Shown here: positions 52,641-61,499 of the stretch, one piece after another
Numbering within the stretch: the first letter of the stretch is position 1
Layout of the letters: each line of letters starts with the position of its first letter
DNA from: Murimonas intestini
GTDB lineage: Bacteria; Bacillota; Clostridia; Lachnospirales; Lachnospiraceae
Direction of reading: 5' to 3'
Length of the DNA stretch: 64,000 bases
NCBI RefSeq assembly: GCF_024622195.1
Contig: NZ_JANKBI010000001.1
Coordinates: 248,001 to 312,000 of the forward strand
The notes under the pieces: generated by a model
Seen by the model: the letters and a program-made list of their open reading frames with translations, nothing else
Databases searched by the model: none
What the model was told of the DNA's origin: nothing
Program-made: the position numbers and the translations under genes

Positions 52641-55121
52641 CTATTCAAATTTGATTTCTTCTACCAGTTTCATGCTGCGGCTTTTGATAATCGGTACTAT
52701 GGAACCAAGCAGGGTGACGAGAATTCCTAAAAGCCCCGCTTTCAGAAATGTCCAGGCATCCAGTTCTGGAACCATTGAAATTTTGGGGCCCGCCACAAGA
52801 AAAATCGTCTGTATTTCCATATAAGAAACAAAAATAGAAATCATTGCGCCAATAAGCCCCGAAGAAAATCCCTCTATCAATGTCATTTTCCCGTTCTGAC
52901 GGTTACTTAATCCAATGGATTTGTACATGGCAATGGTGCGCCGCTTTTGGATATAATTAATCAAAAGATTATTGATAACGCCGACAGCCGCAAGCAACAG
53001 GATAAAATAAGTCATGCTGTGCATAGGTTCTAAAAATGCGCCAACAGTAGATAATGCGTCAGCATTAAATTCATCTACGGTACGGCTCCAATTTGAGGTG
53101 TCCCCGAACAAAGCCCGTATCTGTACCATGATTGCGTCGGGGTCTGCGGCCGTATAAGCTAAAAAGTCATAGGCTTCCGCCCCAAAATCAGAAGTTGCAT
53201 AGGCAGCAGGAATAATGGTTTCCACATCGGTTGCCCTTGATTTGAAGCTGCCGATAATCACATAATTATTTTCGCTCTCCCCATTTGACAGGCTGATTTC
53301 GTCCCCAACGGAAAATCCAGTTTGTTTCAAGCTGTCCTCACTCAAAACGATTGCACGTTCTCCTGCTTGAAAGGCGGCTACGGCTTGCTCCTGCATACTC
53401 AGATCTGCATAGCTAAGAGCCAGCATGGAATTATAGAGCTCTAAATCTTTGGTACCCTCTAAACGTGAAAAAGTCACACCCTCTGTCTGTATTTTGCCGT
53501 TAATCACATAGAGGGGCAGCACTTTTTCAATGCCCTCCATTTCTTCTACCTGTTCCACAAATTCTGGCTGCATACGTCCATCTGCAAAACCTTGAAGCTT
53601 GGCGCCATGAAAAACGTCGCTGATATAGGTCGTCACAAAATTTCCGACAACGCTGATTGCAATGATTGCGGATATGCTGATAAACAGCAGTGTAATGTTT
53701 TGTGTGATGTTCCGATTGTCTTTCATGTTGCGGGCAGCAATCTTACCCTCATTTCCGGCTATCACACCGTAGAAACGCTCTAATACTGCGCTTGCTATAT
53801 TTGTGAAAATCGGTATCACAAAGATAGTGGCGGCAATCAGACCTAACAGGGAAAAGCCACCTGCAAGATAAAGCATCGTGCCGGACGCAAAATGCGGCAA
53901 TAGTACAGACACGATAAACAGCACAACTCCTGTTCCGACAATTAAAGGGCGGGGGACACGCTTTTCTTCCACTGTACCTAAGACAACATCTTTTATCGGC
54001 AGCCGGCTCGCCTTGCGGACAGGCAGCCATGCGGAAAGCAAAGATACAATTACAGCAACAGCAAAAGATAGGAAAACGCCGGGGACAGAAATTACAACGG
54101 GGATTTCTATTCCCTGCGATAATGATTTGCCCATTCCCTGCAAAATGACTTTTAATACGATCATACCCATAGGAATACCAATCAGCCCGCCTGTGCAGCC
54201 GTAAAACAGACTTTCCAAAAGCAGAATACGGGTTACGGTCTTTTCCGTCGCGCCAATACTGCGGAAAGTGCCGATGATCGGTAAGCGGTCTAACGTAATG
54301 ACTTTGTAACTGCTGTAAATGATAAAAATGCTCATAGTCAGCGAAAAGAAGCTGATAAGGAAAAACGGCATGGATTTCTGTCTTGCGTCGGCAGCTATCT
54401 GCGCTTCATTGACAACCTCTGATACCCTGTATTGCCCGTTATCAAGCGTACTTTGTAATTCAGAAATTAAATTACCTGTGGCGGTGGGTTCGGCAGGTTC
54501 AATCAGAATTTTGCTATAACCGTCGTCCCAGTCTAAAATTTCTTTTAAGGTTTCCAAAGGCAAAAGTGCTGTCGCGCCTCTTGTGTGGCGCAGGAAAACC
54601 GTATCATAAGCTGCAATTTCCGCCACTTCAAAATCCACCGATGAGCCGTTTATCTGTAAGGTAACAGTGTCGCCTTTTTCTATACCGTATTTTGATGTAA
54701 ACCTATCCGGCAAGATAACCTGATTGCCGGAAAAAGCGGTAACTTCGCCGCCAAGCAGACGTGGTTTATTGATTTGATTTAACGCTTCCATATCAGCCGC
54801 CAATAGGTCAACTGTTTCATAGTATCCGTTTTCATGGTAAAGGGAAGTTCCTTCTACAATTCCCGCTTTTGTCTTTATGTCAGGCAGTTCAGGAATATCG
54901 TCTGCATGGACACCAGCCTCCACACTTTGAACTGAAACAGTTGCACTCCCCGCCATTCCGCGCGCCATTTTCTGTTGTGCGCTTTCATAGGACACGCCGA
55001 TTGAAAAAGACACGAACAGCAGCATAGCAGACAACAGAATTGAAAGAAGCATAACGAAAGTTCTTGCTTTGCGCTCTTTTACGTTTGTTAAGATATACTT
55101 TAGAATAATTTTCAAATTCAC
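52641..55121 (-). CDS. Large FtsX-type ABC permease, module 2
   Basis: 826 residues, about eight to ten membrane helices. Two FtsX units are fused: the first follows FLISFFSLTMSIFIIYSSYKVITLDRLPIIGTFRSIGATEKTV, the second YFILLLAAVGVINNLLINYIQKRRTIAMYKSIGLSNRQN. Extracellular domains lie after helix 1 and in the middle (about 510-680). Module 1 has the same function split over two genes. Substrate unknown; an antimicrobial peptide or lipid is likely. Confidence 0.93.
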   Translation of the reverse strand: MNLKIILKYILTNVKERKARTFVMLLSILLSAMLLFVSFSIGVSYESAQQKMARGMAGSATVSVQSVEAGVHADDIPELPDIKTKAGIVEGTSLYHENGYYETVDLLAADMEALNQINKPRLLGGEVTAFSGNQVILPDRFTSKYGIEKGDTVTLQINGSSVDFEVAEIAAYDTVFLRHTRGATALLPLETLKEILDWDDGYSKILIEPAEPTATGNLISELQSTLDNGQYRVSEVVNEAQIAADARQKSMPFFLISFFSLTMSIFIIYSSYKVITLDRLPIIGTFRSIGATEKTVTRILLLESLFYGCTGGLIGIPMGMIVLKVILQGMGKSLSQGIEIPVVISVPGVFLSFAVAVIVSLLSAWLPVRKASRLPIKDVVLGTVEEKRVPRPLIVGTGVVLFIVSVLLPHFASGTMLYLAGGFSLLGLIAATIFVIPIFTNIASAVLERFYGVIAGNEGKIAARNMKDNRNITQNITLLFISISAIIAISVVGNFVTTYISDVFHGAKLQGFADGRMQPEFVEQVEEMEGIEKVLPLYVINGKIQTEGVTFSRLEGTKDLELYNSMLALSYADLSMQEQAVAAFQAGERAIVLSEDSLKQTGFSVGDEISLSNGESENNYVIIGSFKSRATDVETIIPAAYATSDFGAEAYDFLAYTAADPDAIMVQIRALFGDTSNWSRTVDEFNADALSTVGAFLEPMHSMTYFILLLAAVGVINNLLINYIQKRRTIAMYKSIGLSNRQNGKMTLIEGFSSGLIGAMISIFVSYMEIQTIFLVAGPKISMVPELDAWTFLKAGLLGILVTLLGSIVPIIKSRSMKLVEEIKFE

Positions 55122-55137
55122 ACCTACTTTCCATGCG

Positions 55138-55509
55138 TCATTTCAACGCATTTTCAATTGCTTTCAGAACGGTATCACTGGTAAGCGTCGCGCCCGATAC
55201 AGCGTCAACCTCTAATGTTTGTTCGGCGCATACTTTTCCGGCGATTGTTTCAGCCTGCCCCCTGTAAGAAGCCTTATGTTCCAAAATTTCAATACCCGTT
55301 ATTTCATGGTTTTCTACGCAGACCCTGACAACGGCTATTAAAATCTTGTTTTGACAAACGCCGATATATTCGCCGTCTGTAACCGTATTTAAGTCCACCA
55401 TGCCAATTTCCAACGTCTGCGGGCGCAGCAGTATTGCAAAGACCGCGAAGCACACAAGGGCGGTAGTCAATATCGTTGCTAAGAATGAAAGCACCTTTTT
55501 CTTTTTCAT
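55138..55509 (-). CDS. Membrane-anchored FMN-binding domain protein
   Basis: 123 residues from the ATG at 55509 (AGGAGGTGGAAC upstream). One N-terminal helix (VLSFLATILTTALVCFAVFAIL) anchors an extracellular FMN_bind domain ending DAVSGATLTSDTVLKAIENAL. The Ser-Gly-Ala-Thr motif is the site where ApbE attaches FMN covalently. It probably takes part in extracytoplasmic electron transfer linked to the transporter; its presence between kinase and permease is unusual. Confidence 0.88.
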   Translation of the reverse strand: MKKKKVLSFLATILTTALVCFAVFAILLRPQTLEIGMVDLNTVTDGEYIGVCQNKILIAVVRVCVENHEITGIEILEHKASYRGQAETIAGKVCAEQTLEVDAVSGATLTSDTVLKAIENALK

Positions 55510-55534
55510 GTTCCACCTCCTCTTCTGCAAACAG

Positions 55535-55582
55535 AAAAAAGGCTGACCGTCACTACCTTTAACATAGTAAACAGTCAACCTT
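55535..55582 (-). terminator. Hairpin between kinase and FMN gene
   Basis: The minus strand carries AAGGTTGACTGTTTACTA and TAGTGACGGTCAGCCTT, which pair through G-U contacts, ending in T6. It also contains a TTGACT. It may stop kinase transcripts or act as regulatory promoter region for the three genes downstream. Confidence 0.6.
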
Positions 55583-55612
55583 AATCTAATTTTTATTCTG
55601 CCTTAATTAACC

Positions 55613-57025
55613 TTAATTGCCGGGAAAATGGATAAAAAAAGAAGTCCCAACGCCGGGGGTACTGGAAACAGAAATTGTACCGCCGTGTAGCTCTACAATG
55701 CTTTTTGCAATCGCAAGACCTAAGCCTGTCCCCTCGGTTCTGCTCTCTGTATCTGTCCCCCTGTAATATCGCTCAAATAATCGTTCTGTTTCTGCCTCGC
55801 TCATTCCATTTCCATTGTCTGATATGGTTATGCCAACTTCGCTTTCAGAAGTTGAAATTTGTACAGTTACTTCTGTATTTTTTTCGCCATGTACAAAAGC
55901 ATTAATAATTAAATTTTGAAACACCCTTGTGAAAAGTTTTTCGTCAAATGATAAAAGTGCTGTTTCTTCCATACACTCAAATAATATGGTGCGGTTTTCA
56001 TATTCGGGACGGTTTAGAATATCTATAGACAGCTCCCGCAAGAAGCGGACAATGTTCTGTTCCTTTCTGTTTACTGGAAGCATACCGTTTTCTAATTGCC
56101 ATGTTAATTTTAAGTCGTCGATCAGATTTTCCATGTATTCCGCATTTTTCAGCATAATACCCGCATACCGTTTACATTGCACCGGTGTTTTCTCTGTTTC
56201 ATCATGCAAGATTTCTGCGTAACCTTTAATGGGGGATAACGGGGTCTTTAGGTCATGTGTAATGTTAGAAATCCATTCCCGGCGCAGACTTTCCGTTTCT
56301 TCACGCAGTTTGTCACTAGCCTTTACTTCCGCGTCCAATTCATTCAGGCTGTTATACAGGTCGCTAAATGCACCTTTCGCCTTGAAAGGAAAATAACAGC
56401 GTCCCGAAATATCCCCAATGGACATCATTAATCTGCGGATAGTTTTTGTCATGAAAAATCCATAAGCCAATCCTATAAAAATAACTGCTGTTAATAAAAT
56501 GCCAGTCGTTAAGAAAACAAGCCGTTTCCCGCCTGTAAAACGTTCACCATTCAAGTACATGGTTACTTTTTGAATATTCAAAGGGAAGTAAAGAATATAA
56601 GCATAGTCCTTTTCACCCTCCGTTACTATGCCAACAAATGAGGTCATTTCTTCTGTAGCAATGTGTCCTATCTGATTAAGCTGTAAAAGGTCAGTATTGG
56701 AGTAATAGTCCTGTGCATTGTCCGGCCTTTGGCACGCGTATACTTCATTTCCGGCGGTATCCAGGATTTGCAGTCCGATGTGGTTATCCCGCAGTTGTTC
56801 TATGCCTGTCTGTTTTACTGTGGGGCTTCCGTCCACAAAGATAATGCAGTCCGAAAAATCCAAAGTAAAATTTTTAGCCCAATCGCTGCGGACATTTTTA
56901 CCATTTGGGGTTGATATAGTGATGAGCATGGCAAAAAGGCAGCACGCTGCAAGGAGCGTCCCCAACAGCGACACGAAAAATATCGAGTATATATGAAAAG
57001 TAGTGCGGTAGCCGGATTGCTTCAT
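55613..57025 (-). CDS. Sensor histidine kinase, module 2
   Basis: 470 residues. Helix 1 (FFVSLLGTLLAACCLFAMLI), an extracellular domain of ~135 residues, helix 2 (LVFLTTGILLTAVIFIGLAYG), a HAMP-like linker, H-box SNITHDLKTPLSPIKGYAEIL, N-box QNLIINAFVHGEKN and G-boxes ISDNGNGMS, EGTGLGLAIAKSIVELHGG. The ATG directly follows the regulator stop. It senses an unknown signal, probably the transporter substrate. Confidence 0.94.
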   Translation of the reverse strand: MKQSGYRTTFHIYSIFFVSLLGTLLAACCLFAMLITISTPNGKNVRSDWAKNFTLDFSDCIIFVDGSPTVKQTGIEQLRDNHIGLQILDTAGNEVYACQRPDNAQDYYSNTDLLQLNQIGHIATEEMTSFVGIVTEGEKDYAYILYFPLNIQKVTMYLNGERFTGGKRLVFLTTGILLTAVIFIGLAYGFFMTKTIRRLMMSIGDISGRCYFPFKAKGAFSDLYNSLNELDAEVKASDKLREETESLRREWISNITHDLKTPLSPIKGYAEILHDETEKTPVQCKRYAGIMLKNAEYMENLIDDLKLTWQLENGMLPVNRKEQNIVRFLRELSIDILNRPEYENRTILFECMEETALLSFDEKLFTRVFQNLIINAFVHGEKNTEVTVQISTSESEVGITISDNGNGMSEAETERLFERYYRGTDTESRTEGTGLGLAIAKSIVELHGGTISVSSTPGVGTSFFIHFPGN

Positions 57026-57730
57026 TTAATCAGTCCTTTTCTTTAGCTTATAGCCCAAACCTTTTATTGTAATCAGCTGTTTCGGGCTTGACGGGGTATC
57101 CTCAATTTTTTCCCGAATATGGCGGATATGCACCATGATTGTATTGTCACAAATGCTGCTGTATTCACCCCACACCTGTTCATATAACCGGTCCTTGCTG
57201 ATAATCTTATCTGCGTTTTCCATAAGATAAGACAACAAAAGGAATTCCCGCCCAGTCAAGTCGATTTCCTTTCCACTTTTATAAATCCGGCTGCTTTCTT
57301 TATCAAGCACAAGCCCTCCAACAGTCAGCAGTCCTTTTGCGTCTGTCCGTATGGCAGACTGATATTGTTGGCGGCGCAGCTGCGCCTTGATACGATAGAC
57401 GATCTCCCGTGGGCTAAATGGTTTTGTGATATAATCGTCGCCGCCGCAGGACAATCCCAGTATCTTGTCAATATCATCATTCTTTGAGGAAAGGAATAGG
57501 ATTGAGCAAAAAGAGAACTCCCGTATTTGCTTGCAAACCTCAATACCGTCAATGTCCGGCAGCATGATATCCAAAACAATCACATCTGGCTGATACTCGC
57601 GGCATACCTGAACAGCGTCCATGCCTGTGTACACTTTCTTGATATTTTCAAAACTATCTTGACGCAAAACTTCTTCTATTAATTCAACAATGTCTTTTTC
57701 ATCATCTACTAACAATATTTTACTATCCAT
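57026..57730 (-). CDS. OmpR-family response regulator, module 2
   Basis: 234 residues from the ATG at 57730. Receiver: LLVDDEKDIV, phosphoacceptor Asp54 in IVLDIMLPDIDG, Ser in LFLSSKN, Lys in YITKPFSPRE. Winged helix: IDLTGREFLLLSYLMENADKIISKDRLYEQVWGEYSSICDNTIMVHIRHIREKI. The longer frame to 57853 runs across the promoter (57764-57792) and is rejected. Confidence 0.94.
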   Translation of the reverse strand: MDSKILLVDDEKDIVELIEEVLRQDSFENIKKVYTGMDAVQVCREYQPDVIVLDIMLPDIDGIEVCKQIREFSFCSILFLSSKNDDIDKILGLSCGGDDYITKPFSPREIVYRIKAQLRRQQYQSAIRTDAKGLLTVGGLVLDKESSRIYKSGKEIDLTGREFLLLSYLMENADKIISKDRLYEQVWGEYSSICDNTIMVHIRHIREKIEDTPSSPKQLITIKGLGYKLKKRTD

Positions 57731-57763
57731 TGACCGCACCGCCTTTTCTTTTTCCTGTAATAT

Positions 57764-57792
57764 ATTATATACGGGCTTACGAATGATAGCAA
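57764..57792 (-). promoter_or_regulatory. Module 2 promoter
   Basis: On the minus strand TTGCTA (57787-57792), 17-base spacer, TATAAT (57764-57769), about 33 bases before the regulator start. Confidence 0.75.
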
Positions 57793-57837
57793 CAGACAGA
57801 CTGCAAATAATATGCTCTATTACTATCAATACTATGA

Positions 57838-57911
57838 TAAAGGCAAATGACATATCGCCAGCCAGATAGCGCGCCGGGTTAACGCCACGGGCAGCGTATA
57901 CCGACAGGATT
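57838..57911 (-). other. GC-rich fragment, possible transposase remnant
   Basis: In one minus-strand frame this reads SVYAARGVNPARYLAGDM, faintly like the C-terminal tail of IS66-type transposases. It is richer in G+C than its surroundings and sits at the edge of module 2. Only suggestive. Confidence 0.25.
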
Positions 57912-57939
57912 TAGAGGAAATCAAGTTTTTTCGAGAAAT

Positions 57940-58851
57940 TTAGTGAAATGCTTTTAAATATTTAAAGTTTTTGATAATTATATCAGTCTTCCACCAATTT
58001 TTACTGATTGGCCATTCTTCCGGATATTCATTCCAATTCCATGTCACACTCCATGTCCCGTCCTCATTTTGTGTCTGCTGTATGAATTTACATTCAAAGT
58101 CACAGAGTTCCTTCATTTCATAGTAGAAATCACTCTCCTTTCTATGAATGAATAGAGAGGGCTTGCAGCTATAAGTTATATTCCAAAGAGAAGTATCATA
58201 AGTCAGTAATTTCCCGATTGCCTGCTGCAGCGTATCTTTAAATATATTTAAATCAACAACCTTTAATTCATCAACATCCTTCAAATAATCATACAATTCC
58301 ACAAAACAAGAGACTTCATGCATGGACTCAAGGGATGCGCTGCTTATTAAATAGTCATACGCTTCTCTCAGCAGCCGGATTCCTAAAGTATATGCAGACG
58401 AGGTCCTGTCTGCATATTTCAGCATAAATCCTGTTAAACTGGCTGTAGGATTGTAACCTGACTCTTCCTGGACATTGAATGACCACCAGGGTGCATGTGG
58501 ATATTCATTGTTAGAGGGAACAGTATTTAATCCGCTCCAGAAATTCCCATTAAAATCAGGAGTTGTTTCTAAATAATTCAAAATTTTAACAATCATAGGA
58601 TGCTTTTTATCTTCTAAACCTATCTCTTCTACTATTCTGGTGGCAACCCATGTCTGCACCGGCGTTGACTGCCGGTTCCAGCAATCTGGTTCAAGAGCAT
58701 GTGCAAATCCGCCATCTGGATTTTGGTAAGCCATTAGATATTTAATAACCTCCTGTTTGTCACCGTTTTCAAACAGATAATTCCATCTGGCAATATCAAG
58801 CGGCCGTGCATTTCTATATACAAAAGCTTTCGATTTTTTTAATATATCCAT
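57940..58851 (-). CDS. Alpha/alpha-toroid (terpenoid cyclase-like fold) protein
   Basis: 303 residues, AAAGGAG site. QW-like repeats are seen in YLMAYQNPDGGFAHALEPDCWNRQSTPVQTW (about 40-72) and FIQQTQNEDGTWSVTWNWNEYPEEWP (about 262-288). This suggests the helical toroid fold of squalene cyclases and prenyltransferases, but no catalytic DxDD motif is visible. Rich in Trp. Such proteins are common single hypothetical genes in Clostridia. Function unknown. Confidence 0.75.
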   Translation of the reverse strand: MDILKKSKAFVYRNARPLDIARWNYLFENGDKQEVIKYLMAYQNPDGGFAHALEPDCWNRQSTPVQTWVATRIVEEIGLEDKKHPMIVKILNYLETTPDFNGNFWSGLNTVPSNNEYPHAPWWSFNVQEESGYNPTASLTGFMLKYADRTSSAYTLGIRLLREAYDYLISSASLESMHEVSCFVELYDYLKDVDELKVVDLNIFKDTLQQAIGKLLTYDTSLWNITYSCKPSLFIHRKESDFYYEMKELCDFECKFIQQTQNEDGTWSVTWNWNEYPEEWPISKNWWKTDIIIKNFKYLKAFH

Positions 58852-58983
58852 AGTTAGTCTCCTTTGCAGCTTCCAATTTTTCCGGACAAGCCGTAAATTA
58901 TTAATATCCCATTGCTGTTTTTACATCTGTAAAATTTTCATTTTTATCCTCCACTCATGAAAATCTGCGGTAAATGGTATCCA

Positions 58984-59691
58984 TCAGAAATTAATATTTG
59001 CTTTTTTTGCCTGGCTGCACAGGTCCCGTACATTGAGGGTATAATTCTTCCCATCTTTTATAAAATGGGTTCCGCACTGCCTGAATTCAAAATGAACATT
59101 ATGGGCAATGCATTGTTCCCTGATATCAAGAACCCAGCCATAGTCCAGAGGACGGGCCATCTTATCAGACTCCCCGCCAACCACCACCAGCTCAACATCT
59201 TCCAGATACGGTTCCAGATCTACTCTTTCAATCAAAGGCTGGCATATAATGTTTTTATGCTTAACAGGAAGTTCCCTGAATATAGATAACCTGTAATCTG
59301 CACGGTCCTGGTTTTCTATCGTGCATCCAACCGTTACATTTTCATATCCATCATTCCAATCATCAGGAATGCAGTCCGGGAACCGCTCAATCCTTTTTGT
59401 CAGAAAAATGAAGTGAAGATCCGAGCGCTCCCGGATCATCTGCCAGCATTCACTGCGCCATGCATCCGCCTCTTCAATCAAAAAATCCGTGGAAAAGCAG
59501 AGGTAAACTACCTGCCCGGATTTCATTTTATATACACCTAACTTATTCTTTGCAACAGGGGCATAAAAGTTGTCCGTTTTTATGATTTTGCCGGTATCAA
59601 CTCCTCTTCTGGAATCGCCCTTATGAATATAACAATATCTGCATCCCTCACTGTATTTATGACAGCCACGCCAGGGACTCCACATAGCCAT
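58984..59691 (-). CDS. DUF5131 (phage Gp37/Gp68-type) protein
   Basis: 235 residues from the ATG at 59691 (GAGAGGTGG upstream); the longer frame is unlikely. The start MAMWSPWRGCHKYSEGCRYCYIHKG has a radical-SAM-like Cys cluster (C-x6-C-x2-CY). Then comes LCFSTDFL, FLTKRIERF, NVTVGCTIENQD, VVVGGESDKMARPLDYGWVLDIREQC and FRQCGTHF. DUF5131 proteins are predicted metal-cluster enzymes of unknown reaction, often on mobile elements. Confidence 0.88.
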   Translation of the reverse strand: MAMWSPWRGCHKYSEGCRYCYIHKGDSRRGVDTGKIIKTDNFYAPVAKNKLGVYKMKSGQVVYLCFSTDFLIEEADAWRSECWQMIRERSDLHFIFLTKRIERFPDCIPDDWNDGYENVTVGCTIENQDRADYRLSIFRELPVKHKNIICQPLIERVDLEPYLEDVELVVVGGESDKMARPLDYGWVLDIREQCIAHNVHFEFRQCGTHFIKDGKNYTLNVRDLCSQAKKANINF

Positions 59692-59917
59692 AATACCACC
59701 TCTCATTCTGTCTCTATATTTTAACAGATATTTTAAAAGATGTCCTCTTATTTTATGCACCAAAAAGGCTGATTTGATTGCGGAATCCCTGTTATTTTTC
59801 CTGATCTGCAAATAAGCATCCGCCATTTCACTTCATGCCACCACTTCTCCTGATATTTCTCTATATTTTCAAAGCTGACTGTTTCTCCATCACTTTCTTT
59901 CTCATAAAGAATTCCTC
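59692..59917 (-). other. Short region with a possible gene remnant
   Basis: An AGGAGG followed by ATG (MRKKVMEKQSALKI) starts just after the lipoprotein gene but stops after 14 codons. A second frame continues as VSFENIEKYQEKWWHEVKW. This could be a decayed gene, or chance. No further signal. Confidence 0.25.
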
Positions 59918-60430
59918 CTATTCTCCCGCACGGAAGGTAACTTCCACAGTACCGTCTGCCAGTGCATCTGCAAACCCCTGTGAATCTTCAATATGACCGA
60001 TTCTGGTATAACTGTAAGAGGTGTTAAAATCATCAAAAAACAGGACAAGGCAGTCCGAACCAAACAGCATGATATCTCCTGTCTGAATATTCCCTACATG
60101 TTCCGAGTCCGTGGGCAGCCCATCCTCCAGATAATAGAATTTTTCATTTCCATTCAGTTCCTCCATAAGAAGTGTCAGGGGAAGCCGTTCCTTTAATGTC
60201 TTTGCTGTCTCATTATCATATAAGATTGCCTGAAAGCTCTGTCCGCCTACATTGATCATTATTCCCTGCATCTGTGTGCCTCCTGATTCTTCACTATTCT
60301 GTGTCACTTTATCAGCCTGCGAACGTACAGACCCACTATTTTCTTGGCTGCTGTCACCGCTGTTTCCACAGGCAGCCAGCAGAATTACAGATAGTACTGC
60401 CATTAATATACAGAAGTATCTTTTTTTCAC
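59918..60430 (-). CDS. Lipoprotein with cyclophilin-like domain
   Basis: 170 residues. Signal peptide and lipobox MKKRYFCILMAVLSVILLAACGN, a Ser/Gln-rich spacer (25-55), then a cyclophilin-like (TM1367/DUF-type) barrel: INVGGQSFQAILYDNETAKTL, LMEELNGNEKFYYL and IQTGDIMLFGSDCLVLFFDDFNTSYSYTRIGHI. The fold usually occurs with redox and aldo/keto reductase genes, as here. Surface exposed. Enzymatic activity not established. Confidence 0.87.
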   Translation of the reverse strand: MKKRYFCILMAVLSVILLAACGNSGDSSQENSGSVRSQADKVTQNSEESGGTQMQGIMINVGGQSFQAILYDNETAKTLKERLPLTLLMEELNGNEKFYYLEDGLPTDSEHVGNIQTGDIMLFGSDCLVLFFDDFNTSYSYTRIGHIEDSQGFADALADGTVEVTFRAGE

Positions 60431-60463
60431 GTCATCTTCCTCCTATCACATACTTAAGTACTT

Positions 60464-60493
60464 AAAAAGCCAGCCTCCCTGAAGAAGACTGAC
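60464..60493 (-). terminator. Terminator after carboxymuconolactone decarboxylase-like gene
   Basis: On the minus strand GTCAGTCT (60486-60493) pairs with AGGCTGGC (60469-60476) using two G-U pairs, followed by five T residues. A palindrome TTAAGTACTTAA (60454-60465) follows. Confidence 0.65.
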
Positions 60494-60595
60494 CTTTTAC
60501 TATCTAAATCTAAAGGAAAATATAGAGCCATTTTTCTGGAGCACCCCATATACTTTCTATGAACCATAATAGTCATTCATGGACTGGTGACTCAC

Positions 60596-60919
60596 TTAAT
60601 CATCCCATACTTCCTTCGCCATATTAAATACCGCCCAGCCCTTTGGCCAGCCTACATAAAATGCACAATGGGTAATAATCGCTGCAATTTCTTTCTGGGT
60701 AACACCTGCTGTCTTTGCATTTATGAGATGGTACTTGAGGGATGAATCCGTAATACCGGAGGACATCAGTGCTACAACGGTAATGATACATCTTATCTTA
60801 TGATCAATATCCTGGTTATTCCAGTTCTCACCGAAAAGCACATCATCGTTAAAATGTGCAAATTCAGGAGCAAAATCTCCTAATGCTGTCCTGCCTGCTG
60901 TTTGGACAATCTTTTCCAT
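60596..60919 (-). CDS. Carboxymuconolactone decarboxylase-family protein (AhpD-like)
   Basis: 107 residues. The fold's core FNDDVLFGENWNNQDIDHKIRCIITVVALMSSGITDSSLKYHLINAKTAGVTQKEIAAIITHCAFYVGWPKGWAVFN is complete. The CxxC of AhpD peroxidase partners is missing, so it is not a disulfide reductase. This family commonly neighbours aldo/keto reductases and LysR regulators in gut bacteria, as here. Substrate unknown. Confidence 0.92.
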   Translation of the reverse strand: MEKIVQTAGRTALGDFAPEFAHFNDDVLFGENWNNQDIDHKIRCIITVVALMSSGITDSSLKYHLINAKTAGVTQKEIAAIITHCAFYVGWPKGWAVFNMAKEVWDD

Positions 60920-61068
60920 ATTCTTTATTCTCCTTTTGTTAATGCGTTATATTTGTGTTCACTACAATGATATATGAATTCCTTCTTCCAAAGAAGAATA
61001 ATTTTGTTTATATTGTATTAACTTTTAGTTTATTCAATCAACATGACAAACGCATACCCCTTTCTTTC

Positions 61069-61412
61069 CTAATACCAATCGTGCTTCTCATCACGATTGA
61101 GTGCTTTCATCTGCTCCATTTCATCATCTGTAAGCTCAAAACCGAAAATATCCAGATTTTCTTTGATATGTTCCGGATTCGAGGAACCCGGCATAACGAT
61201 GACTCCATTCTGGATATCCCATCTAAGAATCAACTGGGCCGACGATACGCCATGGCATCGGCTCAGTCGGAAAAACCAACTGACTTTATCTTTCCATCTG
61301 CCACATACTGCTCCATGACCTTATACGCCTCAACATCTCTGGCACCCGGATGATGTAATAACATGAAATCAATATATCCGATGTCTAATTTCTCCAGCGC
61401 CTCCTCATACTT
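61069..61412 (-). pseudogene. Aldo/keto reductase pseudogene
   Basis: The 5' part reads KYEEALEKLDIGYIDFMLLHHPG...VMEQYVADGKIKSVGFSD and hits a stop. In another frame the C-terminus SSAQLILRWDIQNGVIVMPG...IFGFELTDDEMEQ...DEKHDWY ends at 61069. The ~90 residues that normally lie between and the N-terminal ~90 residues are missing. An internal deletion with frameshift and a lost 5' end make it non-functional. Confidence 0.85.
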
Positions 61413-61442
61413 GAAAAGCATAGTTAATCATGATAGTATGAC

Positions 61443-61490
61443 GATAGAGTTACTATTCACAGCCCCGCAAAAAACGCAGTTCTGCGAAAG
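61443..61490. repeat. Partial copy of the 40071-40225 element
   Basis: GATAGAGTTACTATTCAC (61443-61460) matches the element's terminal repeat in 15 of 18 positions. The following GCAAAAAACGCAGTTCTGCG resembles the internal hairpin region. It joins the truncated aldo/keto reductase to the LysR leader. Confidence 0.5.
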
Positions 61491-61499
61491 GAGTTTTTT

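Noticed and set aside
57731..57853. Hydrophobic N-terminal extension of the module 2 regulator
   Set aside because: A TTGCTA-17-TATAAT promoter lies within it; receiver domains do not carry such a helix.
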